A DNA stretch of 64,000 nucleotides from Siphonodentalium dalli (taxonomy: Eukaryota > Mollusca > Scaphopoda > Gadilida > Siphonodentaliidae): contig CP136067.1 of assembly GCA_032622095.1 (NCBI GenBank), positions 130,609,030 to 130,673,029 on the forward strand, written 5' to 3'. The notes beneath the pieces were generated by a model. That model was given only the letters and a program-made list of their open reading frames with translations. It had not been told where the DNA came from and did not search any database. Positions 26,570-39,240 of the stretch are shown in pieces. The first letter of the stretch is position 1; each line of letters starts with the position of its first letter. The position numbers and the translations under genes are program-made.

Positions 26570-27383
26570 AACACCATTCACCTTAGTGCATACACATGCA
26601 CGATACCAACGCTACGATACATATGCAACATGCATCAATCTCTGTAATATCATTACTTTCTGTCAATTCGTATTATATATAATCAAATGCATTATATCCA
26701 TATTATACCAAAATATTCTATTTTCACCCAAAATTAACCAAAATATATTGTGTTCACCCAAAAATACTAATTTCTGACATTCTCTTTATGTCAAAATACT
26801 ACATTTTAACGTAAACCCACAACAATTAGTTATAGAAACTTGGTAAACTCCGTTGGAGTAACTATAACAAGAATGTAGAAGCATATGTCATCGAATTCCC
26901 AAAATATCGATTTTTTTATATTTCGGGGTAGGGGTAGGTTATTAGGGTACTATACGTGACATGGGCTAAATATTTTCAAGTTATCGCGCGTTTCAGATCG
27001 CCAGTATGCTACTGGTCACTACAACACCAAATATATTATACTTTTTCCGAATAGATTTCTGGTCAGAGGAAACGAAACGAGGTCACTTTGGTGAATCGAC
27101 GAAAATAGTGCAGCGTCACTAAGAGTTAGGCGCCTCGTGGCGTCACCACGAATATCTTTCGTAGACATTTGAAGCACATTTCAGCTCTATCATACTATTT
27201 CATCTCCCATTTGGCATATTGCCTTCTTGGCATGATAAATTTCGTAATAAAATGAAGTTTACAAAATTGTAGTATTTTCGGAAAATAGCTTTAAAAATGA
27301 GGTGGGCACTCATAGAAAAGGCATGAATTTTTTTATTTTGGACCACATTTTCTCAGTGCACCAACCAGATCCTGAAACTAGAG

Positions 27384-27645
27384 GCATTTTCCTATAAGAA
27401 AATCATAGTGGCATAAATTCGCTCAGTGGCGGACACCTATGTGTATTCCCAATCTCTACTACTTGACACGACTCGTGTGAGTTGAAATTGAATATGGATA
27501 TTACCAATGAACACAAAAGGCACAATACCATGCAGTACAACTTAGTAAAATAAACGTCGATGTACGTCAATGTAATACCATATTTGTTTTTGGGCTGAAC
27601 ATAGCGTAGTATATATACGTAAATTTTACGGTCGACGCACTTGAA
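27384..27645 (-). repeat. Right terminal inverted repeat of the 22.3-27.6 kb element
   Basis: This is the inverse partner of 22272-22534. The open frame at 27403-27864 runs across it and out into flanking DNA, so I do not count it as a gene. Confidence 0.9.
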
Positions 27646-28740
27646 GAGGCGTGGTTTTGTTGTCATCCAAGTACTTTTTTTTTCTACAAAAACGTTCGTA
27701 TACATGTATGTCTTATTTATCGAGATATACATGTTATTTCTCCTTGTAAAACTGTATTTTAAGTCGTGAACGGACTCGAGACTGCGACCTCGACCATCTA
27801 GATTATGAATGTCCAGTAGCTCATCCATTAACCCTGACATATACCCTATGAATCGACGATACACACAGCGTGCTCACATTGTAGGGATTCGTTAAAGGCA
27901 CGGGCGGCGTTCATTGCAGAAATATTCAAATATTTTGTGGTATAAAACCCACCTGCTAACACAAGCTATACAAGCACGGACTGGTGCATTTGCTCACCCA
28001 TACTGTGGCCAGGAAAGATTACAGTGCATGCTGGAACGTTTCTTATGTGGCAAAATGTGTCAAAACACAGCAGCTGAGCCCTTTTGAACTGAAATTAGGC
28101 TGTAAGTGCAATCCAGTGAGCCATTATGGGCACACTTTGGTCAGAGTGGTGTATTGTGGATGTTGTAACACTTCAGATGTGGTAAATATTGAAGATAGCA
28201 CCTCTGCTGATCCCCCAAGGCTTGGCCCGGGGAAGGGTTGTTCCGGTTCCGGTGGAATTGGTTTCTACGAACGTGTGTTGGGAACGCACATTATGGCTAC
28301 AATATGGGCATGTATAGGTTGTTCGCGCAGTTGATAAAACCTGTAGTACCGATTGGCTATATGGTTGAACACGTCATGTGAAGTCGACTTTTCCAGATTG
28401 ATCTTCAGTATTCTGATTAAATTTGAAATGAAGGTTCGCATTAACAAGAGGAATAAAATGTTTCTATGCCGAATGTATTGATGTGTCAGTGCATGATATC
28501 CGCTGAAAAGTGTATGCAGCATGCTCACTGCATCATAAATACGCACAATCGTCCATAGTGCTCAACCACAATCAATTTGAATTCGCAACCGATTGTCGTA
28601 TCAAATAATCGTTGTCGCAGGTATGTGTCCTGGAAAATAACAAATCATATGTTGGTAGTTGACGATTATCTGATGCGTTTTACGCAGGCATGTGTACATA
28701 GCCTTTGACAAATTCATATGGCGTCAAGCATGTACACTCT
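27646..28740. other. No supported gene
   Basis: The 116-codon frame at 27984-28334 has no recognised motif and is Cys/Gly rich by composition only. Nothing else stands out. Confidence 0.45.
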
Positions 28741-28950
28741 TAACACAATAGGTACTCTGTAGTACAGACGTAGGTACTGAGCTTTGTCCCAGGGGGAGTA
28801 CCTAACTGTTGGAGTACCTATCCAGGCATTATGCACATTCTGAAAACAATAGGTACCCCAGGGTACCTACGTAGATACTGAACTTGTCCCGTGGGGAGTA
28901 CCAAATTATCTGTAGTACCAATTATTTAGGTACTATGCATAGCATGCATA
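28741..28950. repeat. Two-copy 105 bp repeat rich in GGTACC half-sites
   Basis: Two imperfect direct copies start near 28741 and 28846. Each has aataggtac, a tacgtaggtactgaact-like segment, a gtccc.ggggagtacc segment and closing gtacc repeats. It is followed by a short palindrome, ctatgcatagcatgcatag, at 28933-28951. Confidence 0.7.
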
Positions 28951-29289
28951 GTACCTTGCAATATGGTACTTCAGAGAACCAAATATATAGTTACTATGTG
29001 GATTGTTATATCTAAGATTGTATTGAACGCATATGAAAATAACGCACGGTCTCCGGTTGCTATTATCACCTATACAATAAATGGTATTAGGGTCTGAAAT
29101 GGTCAATATAGCTGCCAGAATGGCGGCAAATTTACAGAAATAAAACAATGTAAATGTGTTCGAAATTCAGCATATGCCTGTTTGTGTTGAACATTTCGGA
29201 GAAAGTCATACGAAGTACGCCCTACCTGGTTTGCCCGTGATAGTGATTCTCAGAACAGCCGCGCCGGATTCGGCCATCATTGCGTCGAT

Positions 29290-29490
29290 AAAGAGTATTG
29301 TGTAGCTATCAGGACTTTTAACTTAATTTGGCACAAATTGGCATAAATATTAATATTGACAACAGTGATGGAAATAAATGATATCGACATGTGAAAATTA
29401 TGTCCTTCGTCTCATATTTTATACACAGCAAAGCATTGAGTATTCACACCCTCTGTTGAATGGTAGTCAGTATTCTGGTGGAGATGAAAT
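29290..29490 (+). repeat. Dispersed repeat, member 1
   Basis: This stretch is recognisably the same sequence as 34245-34450, diverged and on the same strand. Shared landmarks are tgtagctatcaggact, gtgatggaaata, gtacttcgtc or gtccttcgtc, and caccctctgttga. The family is unknown. Confidence 0.65.
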
Positions 29491-30195
29491 CCCAATGTAT
29501 ACACTACTGGTTCCTTGTTTCAGTAAATAGGGTAGAACTACTGTACTCGTAATCTTAAATTCTGAATTTCAGATAACGTACCATCTGGACAATCATGTTG
29601 TCTAAACAGTAACTCTTTTTGGCATATTTAATGTGCTTGTATATAGCCATTTCAGCTGCATGTCATACAACGGATGCTAATGTCATCATTATGTAATCAC
29701 ACACCATGTGCATTCACACAAGTAGCTTCTGTAAGATTCAGTCCAAATCGTGATATGGTTACAATAACGTTTCCGATGTGCATCAGGTAATACCTGAAGT
29801 CGCCAGACTCACCACTTGGTAAAAAGCGATGAACCACACACGCCTCTTCAACATAGTCATGCGGTTGTCGCGTCTTGGTAAATTGGGCGCAGTTTCAACT
29901 CCAGTTGATGAGATTTTTCAGTCAGCTGTCAAACTCCATACAGCGCCCTCTACATTATCACTGCGATATAGTATATCAGCGGAGCGACGGGAGATAACTC
30001 TGCCTGGAGTTTGGTCAGCTGCTATATCGCCATTTGTTGTTTATGTTTGTGCGTAAACACGTTGTCGTGTGTTGCGGTTATTTGCGCTGCGATATGAATT
30101 AACTCTGTTGATGTTGGCTAACATCATAGAGATATTTCAGGAAATGTCCAGTTGTATTTGCAATGATAATAGCGAACATACTAGTATATGTTTAT

Positions 30196-30338
30196 AGGAA
30201 ATGACTGGCAGATCCATTGGAATCATTGGGTTATGACCGGCAGAGTATTAATTAAAGTAAGGCGTGAATCCCGACTTTGTTTAACTACACTGCCGGTCAT
30301 AACCAAAATGACCCCAATGAATCTGCCAGTCATTTCTT
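30196..30338. repeat. 143 bp hairpin element with 48 bp inverted arms
   Basis: The arm at 30196-30243 (aggaaatgactggcagat...accggcag) pairs with 30290-30338 (ctgccggtcat...atgactt-type end), separated by a 46 bp loop containing attaattaa. It looks like a small MITE or hairpin. It lies just downstream of a gggagataactc motif at 29990-30001. Confidence 0.75.
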
Positions 30339-30360
30339 AAGTATCTCGTCCCCTACGATT

Positions 30361-31790
30361 AACAGGTTGTGTTGGACAAATTAATTATGAAATTTAAACC
30401 ATAAATTGGGTGAATTATTGCCTCTTTCAAAGATCATGCAATGTAATATTCCCACCAAACACTATTGGTCTAAAAGATTGAACACATTTATAAAAGCCTC
30501 CGACATGGTGTCCAATCCTCTCTTATGTTTCATCTCACAACCCACTATGCGTTGTCAAGTCCTTGCACGTATGTACAAATGATTTTACGATGAATATTAG
30601 AGCAATACTTATTCGACATAGTCTGGCTCAAATACGCACATAATCGACCTAAAATGACCACACGCTATAGTACTTAACGAACCACAGCTAAAATACACGC
30701 ATAAGTTAGGGGTATATCTGTTTTTTTTATTTTTAATCCTATAAAATAACTTCATAGATGCGTATTCCCATCACATAACATTAACTTATGCCCTATATCG
30801 TGGTGTGATTATGATATTTTACACTCCAGACATGCACAAGGGTTCATCGACAGAGTGGGTTCTACATGTATAGCAATTTCGGCTAGAAATTAGGTCAATC
30901 ATATCACACATCAAGGTATGTGAGAAATCAGAGATTCACAATGCCAACAGACTACGAGCTCACCGACTCAGACTTAAAACCTAAATAAAAAACTTTTAAA
31001 AGCCATTCCATTCGAACAAATTATTATAATGAACTACCAACATCAAACTGAAAGTATTCAAAAGTAGTTGTTGTCTAGAGGGGAGTATTTACTTAAATTA
31101 ACCATTATATTATTGACGATGTGTGCGCAATCCGATTGAGATGTGTACTATACTATATAACAGTCCATAATATGTTACAATTATGTTCTCAATAAAATGT
31201 AAACCGCGGCTACGAATGAACTTCACAATTCCGTCAGTTAGTTTATTTCAGAGTACGACATTAATGCTTTAAGCCCACTGATCTACTGCGCGACAAAAGT
31301 GCTCGCAAAAATTCAAAACAGCAGTGTTGTATTAGATAATAATTGGTGACGTCACACAATCAGCTATAGTCTAAATACGACCCAAAGCGTCCGGCTTTGG
31401 TTCGTTATAATGTGAAATAGGTACATAGTGTGAATATTTGATTCTGAAATAATGGACTCATATACGTTATTTCCTTCAATGGCGCGGGCCACAGTGATTA
31501 CCGAATCAAAATGGGGCGATTCTAAGCAGATTATCTACTTAAAAAAGTTATATTATAAGCAGATAATGTTCGTTTTTTTCTGGAGAACAGGCTGGCTTAT
31601 CGTTTACAGTACTGTTACATGCTACCATTGGCTAGGTCGTTAACATGCCACCATGTTAACGTAAGCCGTATGACAATTTAGAATGTTGTTTTTACCTATT
31701 AATAAAGTCGAGAACGTGTGATCGATGCGAACGAGGTCAACAAGAGTCGTGTGTTTTGACAAATATGTAAGTAAAGTATTCAGTTGTCGC
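30361..31790 (+). repeat. Dispersed repeat, member 1, interrupted
   Basis: 30361-30620 resembles 42330-42540 and 31605-31790 resembles 42545-42720. In the second member the two parts are contiguous. In this one about 985 bp (30621-31604) lies between them. The insert starts tagtctgg, like the ends of the element at 34498-39221, but I do not find a matching inverted end. Confidence 0.6.
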
Positions 31791-31799
31791 CGGCGTTTG

Positions 31800-34060
31800 A
31801 GTGGGACAAGGAGATTTATAGCCGGCGCGAGATCGGAATGCCAATCGGGCGCCCTTATGTCCGAGGGTGACATTCCTGTCAAGTTCAGATACAAATCTCC
31901 GTGTTTGTGAATATCCTAGCATTGGTCTCATTGGTGTTTAACTCAAGTTTCCAAGCTAAAGCTTAGTCAGCGAACTCTAGAAGAGTGCGATCCATATTTT
32001 CCAATGAATCCGATATAATGCAGTCTTGGGGAGATATTTCACTAGTTCAATAAAACATTTGGCACGCAAAATAAAACTAAGCAAAAGATATGACGTGACG
32101 ATGTAATATTTGGTTTCGTTAAGTTAACCAACGAAATTTGCCTAAATGAAACTAACAAATATCATACCAATTCTTCGGAAGGTTCGAAGCGGAACATTGT
32201 ATGCTCATCGCCTGGCTCCATTGGTGATTGCGTGCTTTTGCAATCTCCACACAGTTGTGTCCCTTTTCTAACCGGAAGTCGCGTGCTAAAATAAAAAAAC
32301 ATCGATACCCGCCATCCGAATTCGCCTGACCGAGCAAGACAACATCATATGACGTCAAGCCCACCGTAGGAACTGTTAGATCTGAAGGCGTTCTATCGCC
32401 GGTTTGTGATGGTTCTTGTCTGATTTATTTGGGTTCCTTGTGATCCAAGTTAAACCTTTTCGCGAGTTTTTGACAGTTAAAACGCCATTTTTAAGACATC
32501 CAGGTGATAATTCGATTATTTTTTCCATTCTCCATTGTCCCACAATGACATAAACATAATGAAAATCCCATTGTGCGAGTCACGACGACGAAAACTGCGA
32601 ATTGTGTTATCTCGATCGGTTCTCTCTCGGTCGAGCGGGTTCTCGCCCATTATAATCAGTTCTATACGGGATATACGATGAATATTATTTTGAAGGATGC
32701 GTGAAAATAACTAAGTAAACACAACGAAATGTGTATTAGGTTGATTTTACAGCACTTATGATCAATTTCGGCGAGTTACACTGCTTTCCTATATATAATT
32801 ATGTGTCAACTGTAGTAACAGAATCGTTCACTTTATTGTGACGCAAAGCATACAATTTGGGATGAATGACCAGTGTGAACTGTGAAGAATGAGTTCTGTT
32901 TTCAACAAACAAATCATAATGATCGACTAATTCAAAACCGCCGCCACCTTTTAAAAAAAGGCCGCCGTTTCAGCTGGTACTCAACTTATACGACAAACGT
33001 GATTTCGCCGCCACCCAGAGGGGTTCAAATAGGTGGCCCATGTCATTTCTTGGTTCCTTTATATATCGAGGTCAAACAAAGGGTGTTGTACGTTTCCCTC
33101 CAAAGTAACCCTAAATATTCGTCACAAACCCCACCCGATCATATATACCAATAAAGTGGTCATCGAGTGAAATTCAACATATGAACATTGTATGTGGTAA
33201 TCATTGTGACATATGTCAGAACAAATAGCTACAATGTAGTCGAATTATTATATATATGGAATACTGATAGTAACTAACCATGCATGTGCCGATTTGGCGC
33301 ATGCTGGAATGATAAATATTCTGTCATGTCGGCATACACTTAGAGCTATCGAATGTCCCAAAGTAAAGATTATAAATGCCAAACTAGTTTTCAAACAGTG
33401 AATATAACGTTGACCAAAGGTGAAATTACCTGATTCAGGAAATGTGATGGTCTAATCAAACTACATAAGACAGAAACTGCTGTATCTGGGTTCTGAAATT
33501 GAAATAATGCTAAATGGAATGATATCATGTTTAAGGACATTATACTATTCTAATATTGGGCACCAGTCGGATCCCAAACAATGACTGTCGATGATCATTG
33601 ACCGTTGAAAAGTTGGCTTTTCTCTGTCGCAGATCACCAAAAAAAACAAACTATATATTACACATTGACATGTTTGAAAAGGAAAATACCAGAGCAATTT
33701 TAATATATATTTTTTTAATTTCGAACTGGTGATGTTGGATATTTTGATTTCAAGATACCATTGACTACCGATTTGTAAAGTGTTCGAAAACAAACAGAAA
33801 AACAAAACAAAACTATAAGCAAAATAGACCAACGAATTCACATTTTGTATCGCCGTTTCACAATTGTTCAATAAACTGTATAGGTCATATAGACAAAAAT
33901 CATTTTCACAACCGAGTATACAATAATTCCATAAGCACACGCAATAGGAAATATAAAAAGTATGAGAATAACGCAATCAGGTTGGAACACTACTGTTAAG
34001 GATTGAGTCTTCTGAACATATATATACAAAGATTACACGGACTGTTCAATAGCTGAACAC
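31800..34060. other. AT-rich stretch without recognised gene
   Basis: Several open frames of 60-143 codons occur here, including 33545-33976 on the - strand, but they have skewed composition and no recognisable domain. I find no splice-supported exon. Confidence 0.45.
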
Positions 34061-34074
34061 ATGCGTGTCTAAAC

Positions 34075-34165
34075 AGATCTGCACACTCTTATTGACAGTG
34101 TATAATGGGAGTTTTAGATCTGCACACTCTTATATACAGTGTATGATATGAGTATTTGATCTGGT
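34075..34165. repeat. Two-copy repeat around agatctgcacactctta
   Basis: Two imperfect direct copies of gatctgcacactcttat..acagtgtat follow each other, ending in a third half-copy (tttgatctg). Confidence 0.6.
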
Positions 34166-34244
34166 TTTCCTTTGTCGGTCTTCGGCCAGTTAATCTGCGC
34201 TAGTTTCGCCACGTAAGTCATTCACAGTTCAGCCCCGTCACCCC

Positions 34245-34450
34245 CGGACAGTATTGTGCTGACACATATATTATTATGTAGCTATCAGGACTGTGGCGCT
34301 TAATGTGGCACAGCTCAGCATATTACTATTGCGAAAAAGTGATGGAAATAGATGGCATTGAAGTGGGACATATATGTACTTCGTCACATTTTTCTCAACT
34401 GTATGGTATTCAGTATTCGCACCCTCTGTTGACTGATATTCAGGATTCAA
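34245..34450 (+). repeat. Dispersed repeat, member 2
   Basis: This is the diverged same-strand partner of 29290-29490. Confidence 0.65.
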
Positions 34451-35959
34451 ACGAGGGTGAAATCCCCGTGCACTGTTAAACTGTCGACATCTAATATTAG
34501 TCTGGTCGATAAACTAAAATTTTAGGGTCAACCTAGAATGGTTTATATATCATTTTGAAGAGGAAGATCTCGTCTAAAATCCGCTTTGAGCATTTTTTTG
34601 TATTTCAAGATGGCGTCCAATATGGCTGCCATTTTCCGTTAAGTCAGTTTGTTGCAATTTGATGCAATTATAGTGATAATGTCGTGTCATATGTATACAT
34701 TAGTATAGATTTTTGTGAAGCTAAGACATAACGACACCTTTTTATGCCAAAATTTACAGAACGCGGTATAACATTTCACAAAAAAATTCACAATTTGTGA
34801 TTCTAGTCATATTTCATCAAATATTTGCAGGACTGTGTAATGTAAGTGATGCATTCTATTTCTTATGAATATTCCGACTCAATGGTATCAAAATTGTCAC
34901 TTTGGCTCACAAAATATGAAAAATGGTAAATATTGCACCAGCTTGACGTGCAACCGCTTATAAGTTGTGGTTGATGAATAAAATTGACTATTCTGTCTTA
35001 TACACATTGAATACTAACATTTATGATGCACCTTGATTAATTTTTTAATAATTTAACCACTGAAATTAACAGAATTATGGGATTTTTTGCTATCACAAAC
35101 TTGGCATCAAAATCAGGAAAAAATAACTTTTCAGGTTTGCTCCATTTTTTCAAGTAAAATGGAACTATCTTTGGTATCAAATGTGATTTTTATTTTTGAT
35201 CTATCTTAAATGTGTGACACTGAGGTGTTTTAGACAAAATTACTCAAGATGGCTTGCAAAATGGCAACCAAATATGGTAAAAAGTTGATTTGTCATATTT
35301 ATTCCGAACATTATTACAAGCTGTTTCGAAAAGGTTGCAAATTGTGACTCACTTTGTTATTACACATGCTACGTAGTCAACTGATAACTAAATGTTATAT
35401 TCTGGTTGTCCAAGTACATTATGAGGCATGACAAATCAGTTAAAGAAATGCAGTATGAAATTTTGCCGAAAACTTCTTTTGGGATTCTGTCTGTCTTTGA
35501 ACGGAAATGGGCAGAACGTTGAAACGGAACTTAGAGTGATCATATTATGTGGATGCTCTGACCCATTAGCATCAACATTTATTAACTTAAATACTATTAT
35601 CATGAAAACCGTTTCATTCGTAGTGCATACCAAACGCCATTAAGAGACACTCTGATATGATCTCTCTACACCAGTATGGATCGACTGTGGGTAATTGTTT
35701 TCACAGAAAGTGTAGATCGAATCAAGTTTGAAACACGTTTTCTATTATCAAATTCAAACAGGAACAAGTTAAACATAAACGTACTTGACATAAACCGTGC
35801 CCCGGCACATATAATAATACACGTAGTATGCATTGGCATAATGTCTGGCATTAAAGGTAACCGAGATAGAGAGCTTTATAGTTATTAACTAGAACATTGA
35901 CATCATTTGCCTAATATCCTTTACGGCTATGAACTAACAGATTGGCGCTATCGGTTAAC

Positions 35960-36790
35960 ATATCCTTGAGGTATAGCAATAGGAAATCGACAGTCACACA
36001 TAGGTACACCAGTGCAACTTACACATGACCATGTAGTCACTCCATATATACATGAACACCACATAAATGAACATATGTCACTCGCTTTACACACATACAC
36101 CTCACCTACTACTGCACAGCCACACATGGATATGCCCATACACACAACACATGGCCATATAGCCATGAGTAAACATGCAGGCACACCAGGTATACCCCTA
36201 CACCTCACCCATGACCATATAGTCACGACCTGTATACCTATTCACTACATTCATGAACATACAGTAACATCCTGTATACCTATTCGTCTCACCATTGGTA
36301 ATACAGTCACTCCATGTATATGTATATATTTGCCACATGCATGGCCATATAGGCACTCAAGATATACATCCAAACGATGAAAACATAGTCACTCCCGGTA
36401 TATGTTATCGCCACATTCGTGAGCATACATTACTTCTTGTATACATACTTGCATCACCAGGGGTCATAAAGTCACTCCCTGCATATATATTTGAGACACA
36501 CATGGCCATATATCCACTCAAAAGATACATATACACCAACCCAAAACCACAGAGTCCTTCTAGATATACCAATGTCCCGTACCGCGCACACGTCCATCCA
36601 TACACTCCAAACGTGCATATATACCTCACCATGACAATTCAGCCTCTCGCTGTATACTCATAAACCACACCCATGGTCATACAGTCACTCCCTGTATACC
36701 AATTCATCCATCATTAATTTTTCCACACTGGCTCTCCATATATACATATTGGCCACATCATGGCAATATAGCCATGCAAGATATACAAGG
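35960..36790 (+). repeat. Satellite block 1, unit about 45-50 bp
   Basis: The block has imperfect tandem units with the core ccatatagtcactcc, then tgtatac, then a cac-rich spacer. The open frames here on both strands have a period matching the repeat and are not genes. Confidence 0.8.
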
Positions 36791-37390
36791 GCTCGCGTCT
36801 TGCATGTAATGGGTCGAAACGTAAAGTGCCATTTTCTTAGCATGGCACATATTCAGCGGATGGCATCTTTTAAACTCATTGGGAGTAATTTCTAAAAATG
36901 TCTAAACTCTACATTTGGCATAAAATAAAATCTTGTTTTTGTGGGGTACGTTCTAAAACTATTTTCAAAATTCCATTAAACTGCTCCAGGACCCAGCTTC
37001 CAACTCAACATTCATGTCATTAGAACGAGGATCACTTTGTCTGCGAGAAATTGGGACCTTGGTCATCATATATGTAGCCTCGAATCTTTTGTAGTATGCC
37101 TAACAGACATCCTCCCCTTTCTTTTGTCATCCATACATTTATGTACCACTATCATTGTGTGGGGAATAGGATAGGATGCAAGCCATTATCTATTTGACAA
37201 TACTTATATTGACAAACGGAAAGGCCTTATGGTCCGTCAGCCAGTGCTCCAGTCTGACTTGTTATTGTCATTCCGGAGGGCTGGGTGTGATTTTCGTTGA
37301 CGCGGACAAATGTGACACCTTGTCATATACCCGCTTACATATATTTATTAACCTATACTTACCTGTATTGGTTGGTTGTCTGCATTGGTT
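36791..37390. other. Non-repetitive spacer between satellite blocks
   Basis: About 600 bp without the satellite core separates the two blocks. No gene is recognised. It may be an insertion that split one array. Confidence 0.5.
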
Positions 37391-38160
37391 AGGCTATGGC
37401 CATAGTCACTCCAGGTGTATATATACCTTATCAATTACCATACAGTCCTTCTAGATATACCTATACCACACACGCGGCCATTCGTACACTTCAGACTTGC
37501 AAAAACTACAGCTCAACCATGACAATTCAGCCACCACATCCACGAGCATTCGATCAGATATTCACTGTATACCGTTACACAGCAATGACAATACAGCCAC
37601 AGCAGATAAACATGTACATCCCACCCATGACCATGATGTCACTATCTATATACACAAGCCCGCCAGTGATCATCAAACTGTACTCCGGGTATGCATATAC
37701 ACTTCAACAACATTGACCCTGCTGTCATTCCATGTACACATTGCCCATAACCATATAACCACTCCACATTTATCCATACACCCCATCCATTATACAGCGA
37801 ACGCGTGTATACATATATACCCACCCATGGCAATACAGCCACCCAATGTACACCTGAACATCCCACACATGACCACACAGTCACTCCATATATACATACA
37901 CAACATATATGGACAATGTAGCTAATCTCGCTATACACATACACCACTTCAATGGCCAGACATCAAGTCCCTGCATACATGTTCACCTCTCACATGACGG
38001 TCATGACCATAAGCTACTCCTTATATACCTATACAACTCAACGTGGACAACCCATACATGACCATATAGCCATACATTGTATAACTATTCATATCATTCA
38101 TGAATACAATAACTTACCGTATACATACTCACCTCACATATAGCCATACATTCAACAGAC
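37391..38160 (+). repeat. Satellite block 2, unit about 45-50 bp
   Basis: The repeat family is the same as at 35960-36790, again in the loop of FB3. Overlapping frames on both strands mirror the repeat. Confidence 0.8.
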
Positions 38161-39240
38161 ATACACACTGTATTAAGTTGATCAATGTTGATTACAATGG
38201 GCCAGAGTAGCCACATACTATGATCCCTCTCAGTTCCGTTTCAACGCTCTGCCCATTTCAGTTAAAAAAAACATGGACAGAATCCCAAAAGAAATTTTGT
38301 GAATACTGTTCGTAATATATGTGACAAATCAACATTTTACCAAATTTGGTTGCCATTTTGCAAGCTATCTTGAGCAATGTTGTCTAAAACACCTCAGTGT
38401 GACACAGTTAGCACACATCGAAACAACAAACACCGCTGATACCAAAGAAAGTTCCATTTTACTTTTAAAAATATTTTAAACCTGAACAGTGATATTTTGC
38501 CGATTTGGATGCAAAGTTTGTGACAGAAAAATTTGAATAATTCTAGTGATTTTAGTGGTTTCAATGGTAACAATTAACCAAGGTGCATCAGAAATGTTGG
38601 TTTTCAATGTATATAAGACAGAATAGTCAAATGTGTGCATCAACAACAAGTAGTTGCATGGCACACTGGGACAATATTGAACATTTTCCATATTTTGGCC
38701 GCCATTTTGGAAGCCATTTTGATCTAAAGTGACGATATTTGTAACATTGAGTTGGAATATCAATAAAAGAGTAGAAAGCATTACTTACATTGCACAATTC
38801 TTCCAATTTCTTGATGAAATATGACTAGAATCCCAATGGTGATATTTTGTGATATGTTATACCGCGTTCTGTAAAATCGAATTTTTGAGCGATCGGAAGG
38901 GGTGGGGAGCCCATGAATGGCACATTTCTTTGCTCCAATGGTCAGTTAAGATCATAAATACAAAATAAAGTCAAATTTCGTAACCAGTTCCAAACAGTAG
39001 AAACTTATCTTAAAGATATTAGTACAAAACGTATAATTGCGTAGAACTGATTTAACGTAAATGGCAGCCATCTTGGACTCCATCTTTAATTATAAAAATT
39101 GCTCATTGCGGATTTTAGCGGATTTTGGATATGTTATAGAGGATATATTTCTCTTCAAAATGGTATACAAACCAATTTAGTCCGAATTTATTCTAGGTCA
39201 AATCTTTATTCGACCAGACTATATGGCACACATATAAGAT

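Larger units (their letters stand above)
22272..27645. mobile_element. 5.4 kb DNA-transposon-like element with 263 bp terminal inverted repeats
   Basis: 22272-22534 and 27384-27645 are inverted copies, with two mismatches over about 262 bp (near 22372 and 22451 of the left arm). The outer termini read TTCAAGTGCGTCGACC. Between the arms is a broken ORF (23596-26569) of a multi-copy invertebrate protein family. Near-identical terminal repeats around a decayed ORF suggest recent arm homogenisation or recent mobilisation in trans. I see no clear target-site duplication (left flank ...catatata, right flank gaggcg...). Confidence 0.8.
34498..39221. mobile_element. Foldback element FB3 with about 1.05-1.1 kb inverted arms
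   Basis: The left arm is about 34498-35590 and the inverted right arm about 38173-39221. The arms are clearly related throughout but more diverged than those of FB1. The ends read TAGTCTGGTCGA and TCGACCAGACTA, so TA lies at both borders, as in FB1. The loop (35591-38172) holds two blocks of a roughly 48 bp satellite and no recognisable transposase. The frames at 35428-35643 and 38476-38781 fall in the arms and have no known domain. Confidence 0.75.

Noticed and set aside
27403-27864. 153-codon frame on the - strand
   Set aside because: It starts outside and ends inside a terminal inverted repeat; composition is random.
27984-28334. 116-codon Cys/Gly-rich frame
   Set aside because: No known motif pattern or neighbouring exon; kept only as an unannotated stretch.
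28741-28950. Possible CRISPR-like array
   Set aside because: There are only two imperfect repeats, no regular spacers, and a eukaryotic context.
33545-33976. 143-codon frame on the - strand
   Set aside because: Its Cys/Phe/Tyr-rich composition is typical of AT-rich non-coding DNA; there is no domain and no splice or repeat support.
36012-37947. Frames of 75-142 codons rich in His/Thr/Ile/Pro
   Set aside because: They are translations of the 48 bp-type satellite.
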